Assembly (NCBI RefSeq): GCF_902500215.1
Contig: NZ_CABVOU010000046.1
Span: 250,136-314,135, forward strand
Source: Halomonas lysinitropha
GTDB taxonomy: Bacteria; Pseudomonadota; Gammaproteobacteria; Pseudomonadales; Halomonadaceae
DNA: 64,000 bases
Reading direction: 5' to 3'
This document shows, in pieces, positions 18,616 to 28,715 of the stretch. Each line of letters opens with the position of its first letter. The first letter of the stretch is position 1. Made by a program: the position numbers and the translations under genes. The notes under the pieces were generated by a model, which saw nothing but the letters and a program-made list of their open reading frames with translations, was not told where the DNA came from and did no database searches.

Positions 18616-19977
18616 GTGTCAGACTTCGACTATGACCTGTTCGTTATCGGGGCAGGTTCCGGTGGCGTACGTGCCGCCCGTACCGCCGCCAGCACCGGCG
18701 CGCGGGTCGCCGTGGCGGAGGAGCGCTACCTGGGTGGGACCTGCGTCAACGTGGGCTGCGTGCCCAAGAAACTCTATTCCTATGCGGCGCATTTCCACGA
18801 GGCCTTCGAGGATGCCGGCGGCTTTGGCTGGCACCTGCCCGAGGCCCCGCGCTTCGAATGGACCACGTTGCGCGACAACAAGATAAGCGAGATCAAGCGG
18901 CTCAACGACATCTATGGACGACTGCTGGATACGTCCGGGGTGCGCCTGATCAACGGCCGTGCCCTGGTGGAGGACGCACACCATGTCGCGGTCAACGGCG
19001 AGACGATCAGCGCCGAGAAGATCCTGGTCGCAGTGGGGGGATGGCCCTGGGTGCCCGATTTCCCGGGCAAGGAGCATGTGGTCGATTCCAATCGGGTATT
19101 TGATCTCGCGACCTTTCCCGAGCGTTTCCTGGTGCTTGGCGGCGGCTATATCGCCGTGGAGTTCGCCAGCATCTTCAATGGCCTGGGCAGCGATGCCCAC
19201 CTGGTCTACCGCGGTGATCTGTTCCTGCGCGGCTTCGACCAGCAGGTGCGGGAGTTCACCCGCGACGAGATGGCCAAGAAGGGTGTCCAGCTGCACTTCA
19301 ACACCAACATCGCTTCGATAGAGAAGGTCGAGGGTGGCTTGCGGGTGAGCCTTACCAATGGCGAACATCTGGAAGTGGATACAGTTCTATCCGCCACTGG
19401 CCGCCGACCTCACCTCGAGGGCCTGGGCCTGGATCGTCTCGACATCGCGCTTACCGATAGCGGTCACCTGCATGTCAACGAGCGCTTCGAGACCTCCACG
19501 CCCTCGATCCTTGCCCTGGGTGATGTGACCGGCGGGCCCGAACTGACCCCGGTGGCACTCGCCGAGGCCATGCAGCTGGTCAGGTACCATTTCGACGAGG
19601 CCGAGCCGGTGCCCCTGGACTATCGCAACATCCCCACGGCAGTGTTCTGTCATCCCAATATCGGCACCGTGGGGCTTTCCGAGGAGCAGGCCCGTGAAAC
19701 CTGTGGCGAGATCCGCATCTATGTCGCCGACTTCCGACCCATGAAGCACACGTTGTCCGGCAGCAGCGAGCGCTGCTTGATGAAGCTGATCGTCGACGAC
19801 GCGAGTGATGTGGTGGTGGGGGCCCATATGGTGGGTGAAGAGGCCGGCGAGGTGATCCAGGGCATTGCCGTGGCCGTGCGTGCAGGGCTTACCAAGGCCG
19901 ACTTCGATGCCACCGTGGGCATCCATCCCACCGGCGCCGAAGAATTCGTCACCATGCGCGTGCCAACCCGGTCCTGA
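18616..19977 (+). CDS. gor: Glutathione-disulfide reductase
   Basis: NADPH- and FAD-dependent disulfide reductase that keeps glutathione reduced. The 453-aa protein has the FAD motif GAGSGG (12-17), redox pair Cys43/Cys48 in [13 protein letters not shown], the second dinucleotide fold [10 protein letters not shown], and the C-terminal catalytic His in [11 protein letters not shown]. Arginine in [12 protein letters not shown] fits NADPH preference. The GTG at 18616 was chosen because ACAGGAGA lies just upstream and it yields the standard [11 protein letters not shown] start. A glutathione-amide variant cannot be excluded. A hairpin terminator follows. Confidence 0.93.
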   Translation: MSDFDYDLFVIGAGSGGVRAARTAASTGARVAVAEERYLGGTCVNVGCVPKKLYSYAAHFHEAFEDAGGFGWHLPEAPRFEWTTLRDNKISEIKRLNDIYGRLLDTSGVRLINGRALVEDAHHVAVNGETISAEKILVAVGGWPWVPDFPGKEHVVDSNRVFDLATFPERFLVLGGGYIAVEFASIFNGLGSDAHLVYRGDLFLRGFDQQVREFTRDEMAKKGVQLHFNTNIASIEKVEGGLRVSLTNGEHLEVDTVLSATGRRPHLEGLGLDRLDIALTDSGHLHVNERFETSTPSILALGDVTGGPELTPVALAEAMQLVRYHFDEAEPVPLDYRNIPTAVFCHPNIGTVGLSEEQARETCGEIRIYVADFRPMKHTLSGSSERCLMKLIVDDASDVVVGAHMVGEEAGEVIQGIAVAVRAGLTKADFDATVGIHPTGAEEFVTMRVPTRS

Positions 19978-19988
19978 CGTTCTCGCCG

Positions 19989-20027
19989 CAGCGGGTCAGT
20001 CACGGGGTTGGCCCGCTGCATTTTGTT
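19989..20027 (+). terminator. Probable terminator of gor
   Basis: GCAGCGGG (19989-19996) pairs with CCCGCTGC (20013-20020) and is followed by ATTTTGTT. It lies 12 bp after the gor stop and separates it from the ectoine promoter region. Confidence 0.7.
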
Positions 20028-20049
20028 ATCCCGACGTTATCGCCGTGGG

Positions 20050-20056
20050 CTATGCT
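20050..20056 (+). promoter_or_regulatory. Possible sigma-S -10 element upstream of ectA
   Basis: CTATGCT matches the sigma-38 -10 pattern CTAYRCT. It lies 147 bp upstream of ectA. From memory, the H. elongata ectoine operon has a sigma-38 promoter upstream of its sigma-70 promoter. The motif is short, so the assignment is tentative. Confidence 0.4.
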
Positions 20057-20141
20057 CGAAAGGAAGCGGCACGACTGGCGGAAACGGACGGCGTAACATA
20101 ATTTTCCATTATGGATGGGCGATGCCAGGATAATCATGGTT

Positions 20142-20170
20142 TTGAATTGCCGGTATGCCGCTGGTATGAT
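20142..20170 (+). promoter_or_regulatory. Sigma-70-type promoter of ectABC
   Basis: TTGAAT (-35, 20142-20147), a 17-bp spacer and TATGAT (-10, 20165-20170) make a near-consensus vegetative promoter 32 bp upstream of ectA. The transcript would begin near 20177, leaving a very short leader. The surrounding bases are AT-rich compared with neighbouring DNA. Confidence 0.8.
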
Positions 20171-20202
20171 TGCTCCTGAATTCGCTACAGCGAACCATGA
20201 TA

Positions 20203-22163
<1,961 letters not shown>

Positions 22164-22253
22164 TAGTCTAAGGATGTCGCCCTTGGGTGGCACAGTCATC
22201 GACCGGCCGGCAGGAAGCGGCCGCTTTGTTACTGACACTAATGGAGATCAATC

Positions 22254-22664
22254 ATGATCGTTCGCAATCTCGATGATGCACGCAAGACCGACCGTCTGGT
22301 GAAGGCCGAGAACGGCAACTGGGACAGCACGCGTCTGTCACTTGCCGATGACGGCGGCGACTGCTCCTTTCATATCACTCGCATCTACGAGGGTACCGAG
22401 ACCCACATCCACTACAAGCATCACTTCGAAGCCGTGTTCTGCATGGAAGGGGAAGGCGAAGTCGAGACACTGGCCGACGGCAAGATCTGGCCGATCAAGC
22501 CGGGCGACATCTACATTCTCGACCAGCATGACGAGCACCTTCTGCGTGCTAGCAAGACCATGCATCTGGCCTGCGTTTTCACGCCTGGCCTGACCGGCCA
22601 TGAGGTGCATCGCGAAGACGGCTCCTATGCGCCGGCCGAGGCCGACGACAAGAAGCCGCTCTGA
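22254..22664 (+). CDS. ectC: Ectoine synthase EctC
   Basis: Closes the ring of gamma-N-acetyl-diaminobutyrate to form ectoine. The 136-aa cupin has the hallmark [20 protein letters not shown] and [15 protein letters not shown] segments with metal-binding Glu, Tyr and His. GGAG lies upstream at good spacing. The 90-bp gap after ectB contains TGGCAC (22188-22193), which resembles a sigma-54 -24 box, but no matching -12 GC is present. No ectD or aspartokinase gene follows, so hydroxyectoine genes, if any, are elsewhere. Confidence 0.97.
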   Translation: MIVRNLDDARKTDRLVKAENGNWDSTRLSLADDGGDCSFHITRIYEGTETHIHYKHHFEAVFCMEGEGEVETLADGKIWPIKPGDIYILDQHDEHLLRASKTMHLACVFTPGLTGHEVHREDGSYAPAEADDKKPL

Positions 22665-22691
22665 TCAATCGCCGGTCGAGACAATCCTCCG

Positions 22692-22721
22692 ACGCCCCCG
22701 GCTCCTGCGAGTCGAGGGCGT
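22692..22721. terminator. Bidirectional hairpin between ectC and the DUF3833 gene
   Basis: ACGCCCCCGGCT pairs with AGTCGAGGGCGT around a 6-nt loop with one mismatch and one wobble. It lies between the convergent stops at 22664 and 22727. T-rich bases follow on the plus side. Confidence 0.6.
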
Positions 22722-22726
22722 TATAG

Positions 22727-23269
22727 TCAGCGCGTCTGGTCGAAAATGATGGTGATCTCGGCCAGGGTGACCCCAAATTTCTTCATCGCCGTGCGGTTGA
22801 TCAACCGCCCGTCGGGCTGCAGGTACATCCAGTCGTCCAGGGTGAAGGTGATTTCGCGGCCCGAGACCTCGACGGGCAGCCGGTAGCGCATGGTAAAGGC
22901 GTGGCCAGCCTGGCGTGCCTCAACCGGACCCTCCACATCATTGGCGTTGCCGATCCAGCGATCCTCGCCCTGACGCTCGAAGGTCCAGATGCGGCGATCG
23001 GTCTCGCCGTCGTCATAGGTGAAGCGTTCGTCCAGGGTCAGGGTGTTGCCCTCGAGTCGTCCATCGATCTCCACGGTGAAGCGGCGCTGCACCTCGCCGC
23101 TGTAATCCTGCACCATTCCCCAGGCACGGGTCGAACCATCGAAGTATTCGCCGATGTCGAGGCGCGGGGTGGTGCCCGCATAGCGGTCGATAGCGACACT
23201 ACCGCAGCCGGCCAGCAGGCCGAGGAAGAGCATCAGCAAGGCCAGGCGAGGGAGCCATTTCCTGTACAT
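22727..23269 (-). CDS. DUF3833 family lipoprotein
   Basis: A 180-aa predicted lipoprotein. Its signal peptide ends in the lipobox LLAGC at about residues 18-22 (LGLLAGCGS). The mature part is beta-rich, with alternating charged strands (RRFTVEIDGRLEGNTLTLDERFTYDDGE), and matches the DUF3833 family. Function is unknown; relatives sit in the envelope of gammaproteobacteria. ATG 23269 is chosen because AAAGGAA lies 7 nt upstream; an ATG two codons earlier is possible. It converges with ectC. Confidence 0.85.
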   Translation of the reverse strand: MYRKWLPRLALLMLFLGLLAGCGSVAIDRYAGTTPRLDIGEYFDGSTRAWGMVQDYSGEVQRRFTVEIDGRLEGNTLTLDERFTYDDGETDRRIWTFERQGEDRWIGNANDVEGPVEARQAGHAFTMRYRLPVEVSGREITFTLDDWMYLQPDGRLINRTAMKKFGVTLAEITIIFDQTR

Positions 23270-23408
23270 GTACATTTCCTTTAAAGGTTTTGTATAGAAA
23301 ATGCTAGCGGATTCACCATGCCGACGCCATCCCGAGGTGTAGCGTGTTGATGAGGAGATGCATAGGGCGGGCATCAGGGGACTGAAATGGCACACTACTT
23401 ATGGTTCG

Positions 23409-23467
23409 TATAATGTATATTATGTTAAATCATGGCCATAGGTAAATCTGCCGAGGCCGGCTATAAT
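23409..23467 (+). promoter_or_regulatory. AT-rich promoter region with two TATAAT boxes
   Basis: Two perfect TATAAT hexamers lie at 23409-23414 and 23462-23467, upstream of the retropepsin-type gene. Matching -35 boxes are poor, so an activator may be needed. The 283-bp gap from 23270 to 23552 is AT-rich compared with its surroundings and should also hold the divergent promoter of the DUF3833 gene. Confidence 0.5.
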
Positions 23468-23552
23468 CATGCTGTCGCGCCCCGTCGACGTTGGACAAGG
23501 CTGTCGGCGACTCCTTATCATCACGCATCGTCCTGATGTTCGAGCCCTGTTC

Positions 23553-24401
23553 ATGCGCCATTGCCTGCCGTCCGCCGGCACTCTGCTTCTTGTCACCCTG
23601 CTGTTGAGCGGCTGCACCCTGCTGCCCGACCGCGATCCTGCGCCGCCGCCCGTCACCAGCTCGGAGTTTCAGGTACGCATCGACCGGCTGGAAGGCGCCG
23701 TCACCGACAGCTGCGCGGCCGGCCAGCAGGCCCGGCTCGACCAGCAGCTGCACCGCCAGCAGGCCCTGTCGGCCGATGTGCGTGAGGTCGGCAGCCTGCT
23801 GCGGCAGCTCAGGGGCGACCTGGCGCAGCTCCGCCGCCCCGACGACCAGCCCGATGCGACCCGCGAGTGCAGCGACAGCCAGGCGCAGCTGGACAACAAG
23901 GAGGTCCTGGGGCGCAGCGAGTGGATCGGCCTGCCCGGTGTCGGTACCTACCTCAAGGCGCGCATCGACTCCGGTGCCACCACCTCGTCGCTGTCGGCCA
24001 CCGAGATCACCCGCTTCGAGCGCGACGGCGAGAACTGGGTGCGCTTCAAGCTCGGGCTCAACGAGGACGACAGCGTGGTCGACAGCGTGCGCGACGAGTG
24101 GATCGAGGTGCCGGTGGAGCGCCGCGTGCGCATCATCCAGGCCTCGGGCGAGGATTCGCGCCCGGTGATCAGCCTGCTGATGATCCTGGGGCCGCTGCGC
24201 GAGGCGGTGCAGTTCACCCTCAATGACCGTTCTCACCTGGACTATCCGGTCCTGCTGGGTCGCCGTTTCCTGATGGACATCGCCGTCATCGATGTCGCCG
24301 AGCAGTACCTCCATGACCGTCCCGAGTACCCGGGCGGGCGTCCGGCAGAGGAAGCCGCCGACGACGAGGCCGCTGAACGTGATGAAGAAGCGGATGAGTG
24401 A
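23553..24401 (+). CDS. Retropepsin-like ATP-dependent zinc protease family lipoprotein (PF05618 type)
   Basis: A 282-aa predicted lipoprotein; its signal peptide ends in lipobox LLLSGC (about residues 16-21). A coiled segment (about 45-115) precedes a C-terminal retropepsin-like domain with the aspartic motif ARIDSGATTSS (catalytic-type Asp139) and DYPVLLGRRFL. The family label 'ATP-dependent zinc protease' is historical; the motif is that of an aspartyl protease half. The acidic C-terminal tail fits a halophile. It begins a three-gene operon with an inactive transglutaminase and an ATP-grasp ligase. I recall such a cluster being linked to osmotic tolerance in Pseudomonas, but cannot verify it here. 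Confidence 0.85.
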   Translation: MRHCLPSAGTLLLVTLLLSGCTLLPDRDPAPPPVTSSEFQVRIDRLEGAVTDSCAAGQQARLDQQLHRQQALSADVREVGSLLRQLRGDLAQLRRPDDQPDATRECSDSQAQLDNKEVLGRSEWIGLPGVGTYLKARIDSGATTSSLSATEITRFERDGENWVRFKLGLNEDDSVVDSVRDEWIEVPVERRVRIIQASGEDSRPVISLLMILGPLREAVQFTLNDRSHLDYPVLLGRRFLMDIAVIDVAEQYLHDRPEYPGGRPAEEAADDEAAERDEEADE

Positions 24402-24444
24402 CGCTCGTCACCTCGCCTGACTCAAGCTCCCTCAAGGAAGACCC

Positions 24445-25950
24445 ATGTCACGACTGCCCTTCTACCTGATCGTCGCCTTCCTGCTGGTGGCCGGCGTCGC
24501 CCTGAGCATCCACCGGCACGTGCAGTTCGAGGTCCCCTGGACGCCCGGCGAGCAGCGTCAGGTCTGGGAGGTTGAGGCCCAGGTCAACTTCACCGCCGAT
24601 GGCGGGCCGGTCAAGGTCAACATGGCGCTGCCCTCGAGCCAGCAGGGGTATCGCATCCTGACGGAACACACCGCCTCGCCCGCCTACGGGCTGGCTTTTC
24701 TCGAGGAGAACGGCGTTCGCCGCGCGGAGTGGTCCACGCGCGAGGCGATGGGCGATCAGCAGCTCTATTACAACGTCCAGGCACTGGTCGCCCCGGAGTC
24801 GCGCAATCCGCAGATCGAATCCCCTCCCCTGCGCCGCGACATCGTCTGGGAGTCGCCCTATGACACCGCGGCCAGTCAGGTGATCGAGCGGGCCTGGTCA
24901 CGCAGCGCCGACCCCGTCACCTTCGCCCGCGAGCTGATCACCGACTTCACCGAGGAGCGCCAGGGCGAGAATGCCCGCCTGCTGCTGACCCAGTTCGATC
25001 GTACCCCGCTGCTGGTGCGCCTGCTCAACCAGGCCGGCGTGCCGGCCCGCGAGGTCAGCGGCCTGCTCCTGGAGCACGGCCGCCGGCGCCAGAGCCTGAC
25101 GTCCTGGATCCAGGTCTTCGATGACCAGGAGTGGGTGCTGTTCGACCCCCGCACCGGGACCCGCGGTCGGCCGGACAACATGCTGCTCTGGGAGTCCGCC
25201 GGGCAGGCGGTGCTCGAGGTCCAGGGCGGCAGCAACTCGCGCATCAACTTCTCGATGCTCTCCCGCAACCAGTCGGCGGCGGCGGCGATGCGCAGCCAGC
25301 TGGCCGACGATACCCTGATCAACTTCTCCATCCACAGCTTGCCACTGGAGGACCAGGCGTTGTTCCAGACCATCCTGCTGATCCCCATCGGCGCCCTGAT
25401 GGTGGTGATCCTGCGGGTGCTGGTTGGCATCAAGACCTCGGGTACCTTCATGCCCGTGCTGATCGCCCTGGCCTTCATCCAGACCACGCTGATCACCGGG
25501 TTGGTCGGCTTCCTGCTGGTGGTCGCCGTGGGCCTGGTGATCCGCAACTACCTCTCCTACCTGAACCTGCTGCTGGTGGCGCGAGTGACGGCGGTGATCA
25601 TCACGGTCATCGCCATCATCTCGGTCTTCTCGGTGCTTTCCTACCGCTTCGGGCTCAATGCGGGCCTGACCATCACCTTCTTCCCGATGATCATCCTCTC
25701 CTGGACCATCGAGCGGATGTCGATCCTCTGGGAGGAGGAAGGCCCCAAGCAGGTCCTGATTCAAGGGGGCGGAAGCCTGCTCACTGCGGTGCTGGCCTAT
25801 CTGGCGATGAACAACCCCTGGATCCGCCACATCACCTTCAACTTCCTCGGGGTCCAGCTGATCCTGATGGCGCTGATCCTGCTGCTTGGCAATTACACGG
25901 GATATCGTCTGCTCGAATTGCGCCGCTTCAAGCCGGTCACGGAGGACTGA
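24445..25950 (+). CDS. Inactive transglutaminase family membrane protein (UUP1/7TM type)
   Basis: A 501-aa inner-membrane protein. An N-terminal signal-anchor helix (5-22) is followed by a periplasmic transglutaminase-like region (about 60-290). About seven transmembrane helices follow from residue 311 (LLIPIGALMVVILRVLVGI) to the end. Where active transglutaminases have a catalytic Cys, this region reads LLVRLLNQAGVPAREVSGL, so the enzyme core appears inactive, as in the named family. Its place between a retropepsin-like lipoprotein and an ATP-grasp ligase suggests a joint envelope function. It starts 43 bp after the first gene of the operon. Confidence 0.87.
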   Translation: MSRLPFYLIVAFLLVAGVALSIHRHVQFEVPWTPGEQRQVWEVEAQVNFTADGGPVKVNMALPSSQQGYRILTEHTASPAYGLAFLEENGVRRAEWSTREAMGDQQLYYNVQALVAPESRNPQIESPPLRRDIVWESPYDTAASQVIERAWSRSADPVTFARELITDFTEERQGENARLLLTQFDRTPLLVRLLNQAGVPAREVSGLLLEHGRRRQSLTSWIQVFDDQEWVLFDPRTGTRGRPDNMLLWESAGQAVLEVQGGSNSRINFSMLSRNQSAAAAMRSQLADDTLINFSIHSLPLEDQALFQTILLIPIGALMVVILRVLVGIKTSGTFMPVLIALAFIQTTLITGLVGFLLVVAVGLVIRNYLSYLNLLLVARVTAVIITVIAIISVFSVLSYRFGLNAGLTITFFPMIILSWTIERMSILWEEEGPKQVLIQGGGSLLTAVLAYLAMNNPWIRHITFNFLGVQLILMALILLLGNYTGYRLLELRRFKPVTED

Positions 25951-25954
25951 CCCC

Positions 25955-26917
25955 ATGTGGACAACCCCCGCCCGCCTGCGTGCCAAGGGCATCATCGGCA
26001 TGAACCGGCGCAACATCCGCTACATTGGCCGCTACAACAGCCGACGACTCTATCCCCTGGTGGACGACAAGCTCCAGACCAAGTTGCTGGCCCAGAAGTA
26101 CGGCATCACTACGCCGGCGCTGATCGGCACCGTGACCACCCAGTTCGGCGTCAAGCATATCGGTACCATGCTGAGCGGTCACCACGGCTTCGTGATCAAG
26201 CCGGCCAAGGGCAGCGGTGGCAAGGGCATCCTGGTCATCGAGCGGGTCGAAGGCGGTCGTTTCATCAAGCCCAGCGGCGCCCAGCTGACCCTCGGCGACG
26301 TGGAGCGCCATGTCTCCAATATCCTCTCCGGACTCTACTCCCTGGGGGGCTCACCGGACGTGGCCCTGATCGAGGCGCTGATCAACTTCGACGAGTCCTT
26401 CTCCGAGTACACCTATGAGGGGGTACCGGACATTCGGGTCATCGTCTTCCAGGGCTATCCGGTAATGGCGATGATGCGCCTCTCTACCGCCGCCTCCGAC
26501 GGCAAGGCCAACCTGCACCAGGGGGCCGTGGGAGTGGGCATCGATATCGACAGCGGCTGCGCGATCCGGGGGGTGCAATTCGACCGCAGGCGCCACGACC
26601 ATCCGGATACCGGCCATGAGCTCGCCAGCCTGCAGATCAGCGACTGGGGCTCGCTGCTGAGGCTGGCCGCCGGCTGCTTCGAGATGACCGGGCTCGGGTA
26701 TCTCGGTACCGACATGGTCCTTGACCGGGATCACGGTCCCATGCTGCTAGAGCTCAACGCCCGCCCGGGGCTGGCGATCCAGATGGCCAACGGCGAGGGG
26801 CTGCGCTCCCGGCTCGACCTGATCGAACGCCAGCCCGAGGGCGTCGCGCCCGAGGAAAGGGTCGCCTTTGCCCAGCATCATTTCGCCCGCTCCAGCGAGC
26901 TGCGCGAGACGGCCTGA
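25955..26917 (+). CDS. Alpha-L-glutamate ligase-like protein (RimK-type ATP-grasp)
   Basis: A 320-aa ATP-grasp protein related to RimK. GFVIKPAKGSGGKGILVIE is the ATP-binding lysine/glycine loop, and MLLELNARPGLAIQMAN supplies the Mg-binding Glu/Asn. It would be expected to ligate amino acids, for example glutamate, to a target carboxylate; substrate unknown. ATG 25955 follows GGAGG and lies 4 bp after the previous stop, so it is the third gene of the operon. An upstream open frame only overlaps the membrane-protein gene. Confidence 0.88.
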   Translation: MWTTPARLRAKGIIGMNRRNIRYIGRYNSRRLYPLVDDKLQTKLLAQKYGITTPALIGTVTTQFGVKHIGTMLSGHHGFVIKPAKGSGGKGILVIERVEGGRFIKPSGAQLTLGDVERHVSNILSGLYSLGGSPDVALIEALINFDESFSEYTYEGVPDIRVIVFQGYPVMAMMRLSTAASDGKANLHQGAVGVGIDIDSGCAIRGVQFDRRRHDHPDTGHELASLQISDWGSLLRLAAGCFEMTGLGYLGTDMVLDRDHGPMLLELNARPGLAIQMANGEGLRSRLDLIERQPEGVAPEERVAFAQHHFARSSELRETA

Positions 26918-26991
26918 CAGCGCCCGCGGCTGGCCCCTCGCCGGCCCGGCGCGTAGAATGGCGCTTCCTCCCAGCCATCGCCCCGGGTGCC

Positions 26992-27465
26992 ATGACCGAT
27001 CCCCGCGACATGATTCGACAGGCCGAGCGGCAGTGCCAGCAGCGCGGTGCGCGCTTCACGCCGATTCGTCGACGGGTGCTGGAGATGATCGCTGACGCCC
27101 CCGGCAGCCTGAAGGCCTACGACCTGCTCGACCGCCTGGCCGCGGAGCACGCCGCGGCACGGCCTCCTACCGTCTATCGTGCCCTGGAGTTTCTCATCGA
27201 CCAGGGGCTGGTGCACCGCATCGAGTCTCTCAACGCCTATGTGGCCTGCCCCTGTCCCGAGCATGCACACGGCTTCCAGCTGCTGATCTGTCGCCTCTGT
27301 GGCCGAGTCGAGGAGCTGCACCTGGACGAGATCAATGACCACCTGGCACGACACGCCAGGGGGCTGGGTTTCGAGGTCCAGCGGCAGACCATCGAGTTGC
27401 TGGGCCAGTGTGACACCTGCCGACAGGCCTCCGAGGCCCCTGCCGTTTCCGCGGAGTTTCCATGA
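26992..27465 (+). CDS. zur: Fur-family zinc uptake regulator Zur
   Basis: A 157-aa Fur-family repressor. The N-terminal winged helix (about 15-85) contains RFTPIRRRVLEMI and RPPTVYRALEFLIDQGLVHRI. The C-terminal metal domain has CPCPEHAHGFQLLICRLCGRVEEL and a terminal CDTC, a structural zinc CxxC pair. The cysteine pattern and histidines fit Zur better than Fur. It is translationally coupled to hisI through an ATGA overlap. The 74-bp upstream gap shows no recognised Zur box. Confidence 0.88.
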   Translation: MTDPRDMIRQAERQCQQRGARFTPIRRRVLEMIADAPGSLKAYDLLDRLAAEHAAARPPTVYRALEFLIDQGLVHRIESLNAYVACPCPEHAHGFQLLICRLCGRVEELHLDEINDHLARHARGLGFEVQRQTIELLGQCDTCRQASEAPAVSAEFP

Positions 27466-27902
27466 GCGATCCCTTCAAGAGCCTCGAACGCGCTCCCGGC
27501 GACAGCCGCTTCCCCCTGGCCGGGATCCTCGACGCCATTCGCTTCAACGCCGACGGCCTGATCCCGGCCATCGCCCAGCAGCATGACAGCGGCGAGGTGC
27601 TGATGATGGCCTGGATGAACCGCAAGGCCCTGGAAGAGACCCTGCGGACCGGCCGGGTCTGCTACTGGTCGCGCTCACGGGGCCAGCTGTGGCGCAAGGG
27701 CGAAAGCTCCGGCCAGCAACAGGATCTCAAGAGCGCGGCGCTGGACTGCGACGGTGACACCCTGCTGCTGCAGGTGGACCAGACGGGGCCCGCCTGCCAC
27801 AGCGGCCGGCGCAGCTGTTTCTACGTGGCGCTGGAGGGCGACGAGGCGCGCATTGCCAGCGACCCGCTGATCGACCCCGATACGCTCTACGGCAAGGGCT
27901 GA
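27462..27902 (+). CDS. hisI: Phosphoribosyl-AMP cyclohydrolase HisI
   Basis: Opens the adenine ring of phosphoribosyl-AMP in histidine synthesis. The 146-aa protein has the Mg-binding DCDGD motif and the three zinc cysteines in the pattern LDCDGD, GPACHSG and RRSCFY, so it is the standard zinc enzyme. Coupling to zur (4-bp overlap) is notable. HisI paralogues are among the enzymes reported as Zur-controlled in some bacteria, so this copy may be a zinc-economy paralogue or the only genomic HisI. Confidence 0.93.
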   Translation: MSDPFKSLERAPGDSRFPLAGILDAIRFNADGLIPAIAQQHDSGEVLMMAWMNRKALEETLRTGRVCYWSRSRGQLWRKGESSGQQQDLKSAALDCDGDTLLLQVDQTGPACHSGRRSCFYVALEGDEARIASDPLIDPDTLYGKG

Positions 27903-27905
27903 GGC

Positions 27906-28259
27906 GTGTCCTGCCTGGCTGCGGGGATCCATAGGCTATTTCGCCTGCTAAGCGGGGCCCTCGGCTGGCTGATGATCGCCGCGGTAAGGCTCTATCAGCT
28001 CACGCTCAGCCCGCTGCTGGGGCCGCGCTGCCGCTACTGGCCAAGCTGCTCGAACTATACCCTGGAGGCGCTGCAGGTACATGGCCCGTTCAAGGGCGGT
28101 ATTCTGGCAGTGCGGCGAATTTCCCGTTGCCACCCGGGCTGCGAAGGGGGCATCGACCCGGTCCCGGATGGACCCAGCGAGCGGCTTTGCCGGGAAGACC
28201 CGGAACTGGACGAGCAGTTCCGGTGCCGGACGGACGACCTGCCGCCGGACAACCGCTGA
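27906..28259 (+). CDS. yidD: Membrane protein insertion efficiency factor YidD
   Basis: A 117-aa small membrane-associated protein with the YidD core [28 protein letters not shown] and [10 protein letters not shown]. It assists YidC-dependent insertion. The start is GTG at 27906, 4 bp after the hisI stop, so it is probably cotranscribed with zur-hisI. yidD normally lies between rnpA and yidC; here it is with metal and histidine genes, so it is either moved or a second copy. The C-terminal tail is acidic and longer than usual. Its stop abuts the convergent sufE stop. Confidence 0.9.
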   Translation: MSCLAAGIHRLFRLLSGALGWLMIAAVRLYQLTLSPLLGPRCRYWPSCSNYTLEALQVHGPFKGGILAVRRISRCHPGCEGGIDPVPDGPSERLCREDPELDEQFRCRTDDLPPDNR

Positions 28260-28688
28260 TCAGGCGGCCGCTTCCCCCTCGGCCACGCGGTAGATCCGCT
28301 CCAGCATGGCGTTGAGGCCGTTGCTTCGGGTCGGTGACAGGTGCTTATCGAGCCCCAGGTCCTTCATGAAGTGTGGGCTGGTGGCACGGATGTCCGCTGG
28401 ATGGCGGTCGTTATAGATGCGCATCAGCACGGCGATCAGCCCGGAGACGATGGCAGCATCGGAGACTGCATCGAAGTGCAGGGTCTCGCCATCACGGCGA
28501 TGATGCATCCAGACATTGGACTGGCAGCCCTGAATCTTCAGCTCTTCGACTTTCCATTCCTCGGGAAAGGCCGGCAGCTGCTTGCCCATGTCGATGATGT
28601 ACTGGTAGCGATCCATCCAGTTGTCGAACATCTCGAATTCGTCGAGAAGCTCCTGCTGAGCCTGTTCGGCGGTGGTCTCGGCGCTCAT
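28260..28688 (-). CDS. sufE: SufE-family sulfur acceptor
   Basis: Accepts persulfide sulfur from a cysteine desulfurase (SufS or CsdA) for Fe-S assembly. The 142-aa protein has the catalytic Cys55 in KIQGCQSNVWMHH, with typical flanking segments FPEEWK and SDAAIVSGLIAVL. ATG 28688 follows GGAGAG at good spacing. It could be CsdE rather than SufE because no suf operon is adjacent. nfuA lies about 2.5 kb away beyond a recombinase/KfrA pair. Confidence 0.9.
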   Translation of the reverse strand: MSAETTAEQAQQELLDEFEMFDNWMDRYQYIIDMGKQLPAFPEEWKVEELKIQGCQSNVWMHHRRDGETLHFDAVSDAAIVSGLIAVLMRIYNDRHPADIRATSPHFMKDLGLDKHLSPTRSNGLNAMLERIYRVAEGEAAA

Positions 28689-28715
28689 GATCTCTCCTGG
28701 CATTGTCTGTCGGTA

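Noticed and set aside
22188..22204. Sigma-54 promoter before ectC
   Set aside because: TGGCAC resembles the -24 box, but the following spacer leads to TCGA, not TTGC, so the invariant -12 GC is missing.
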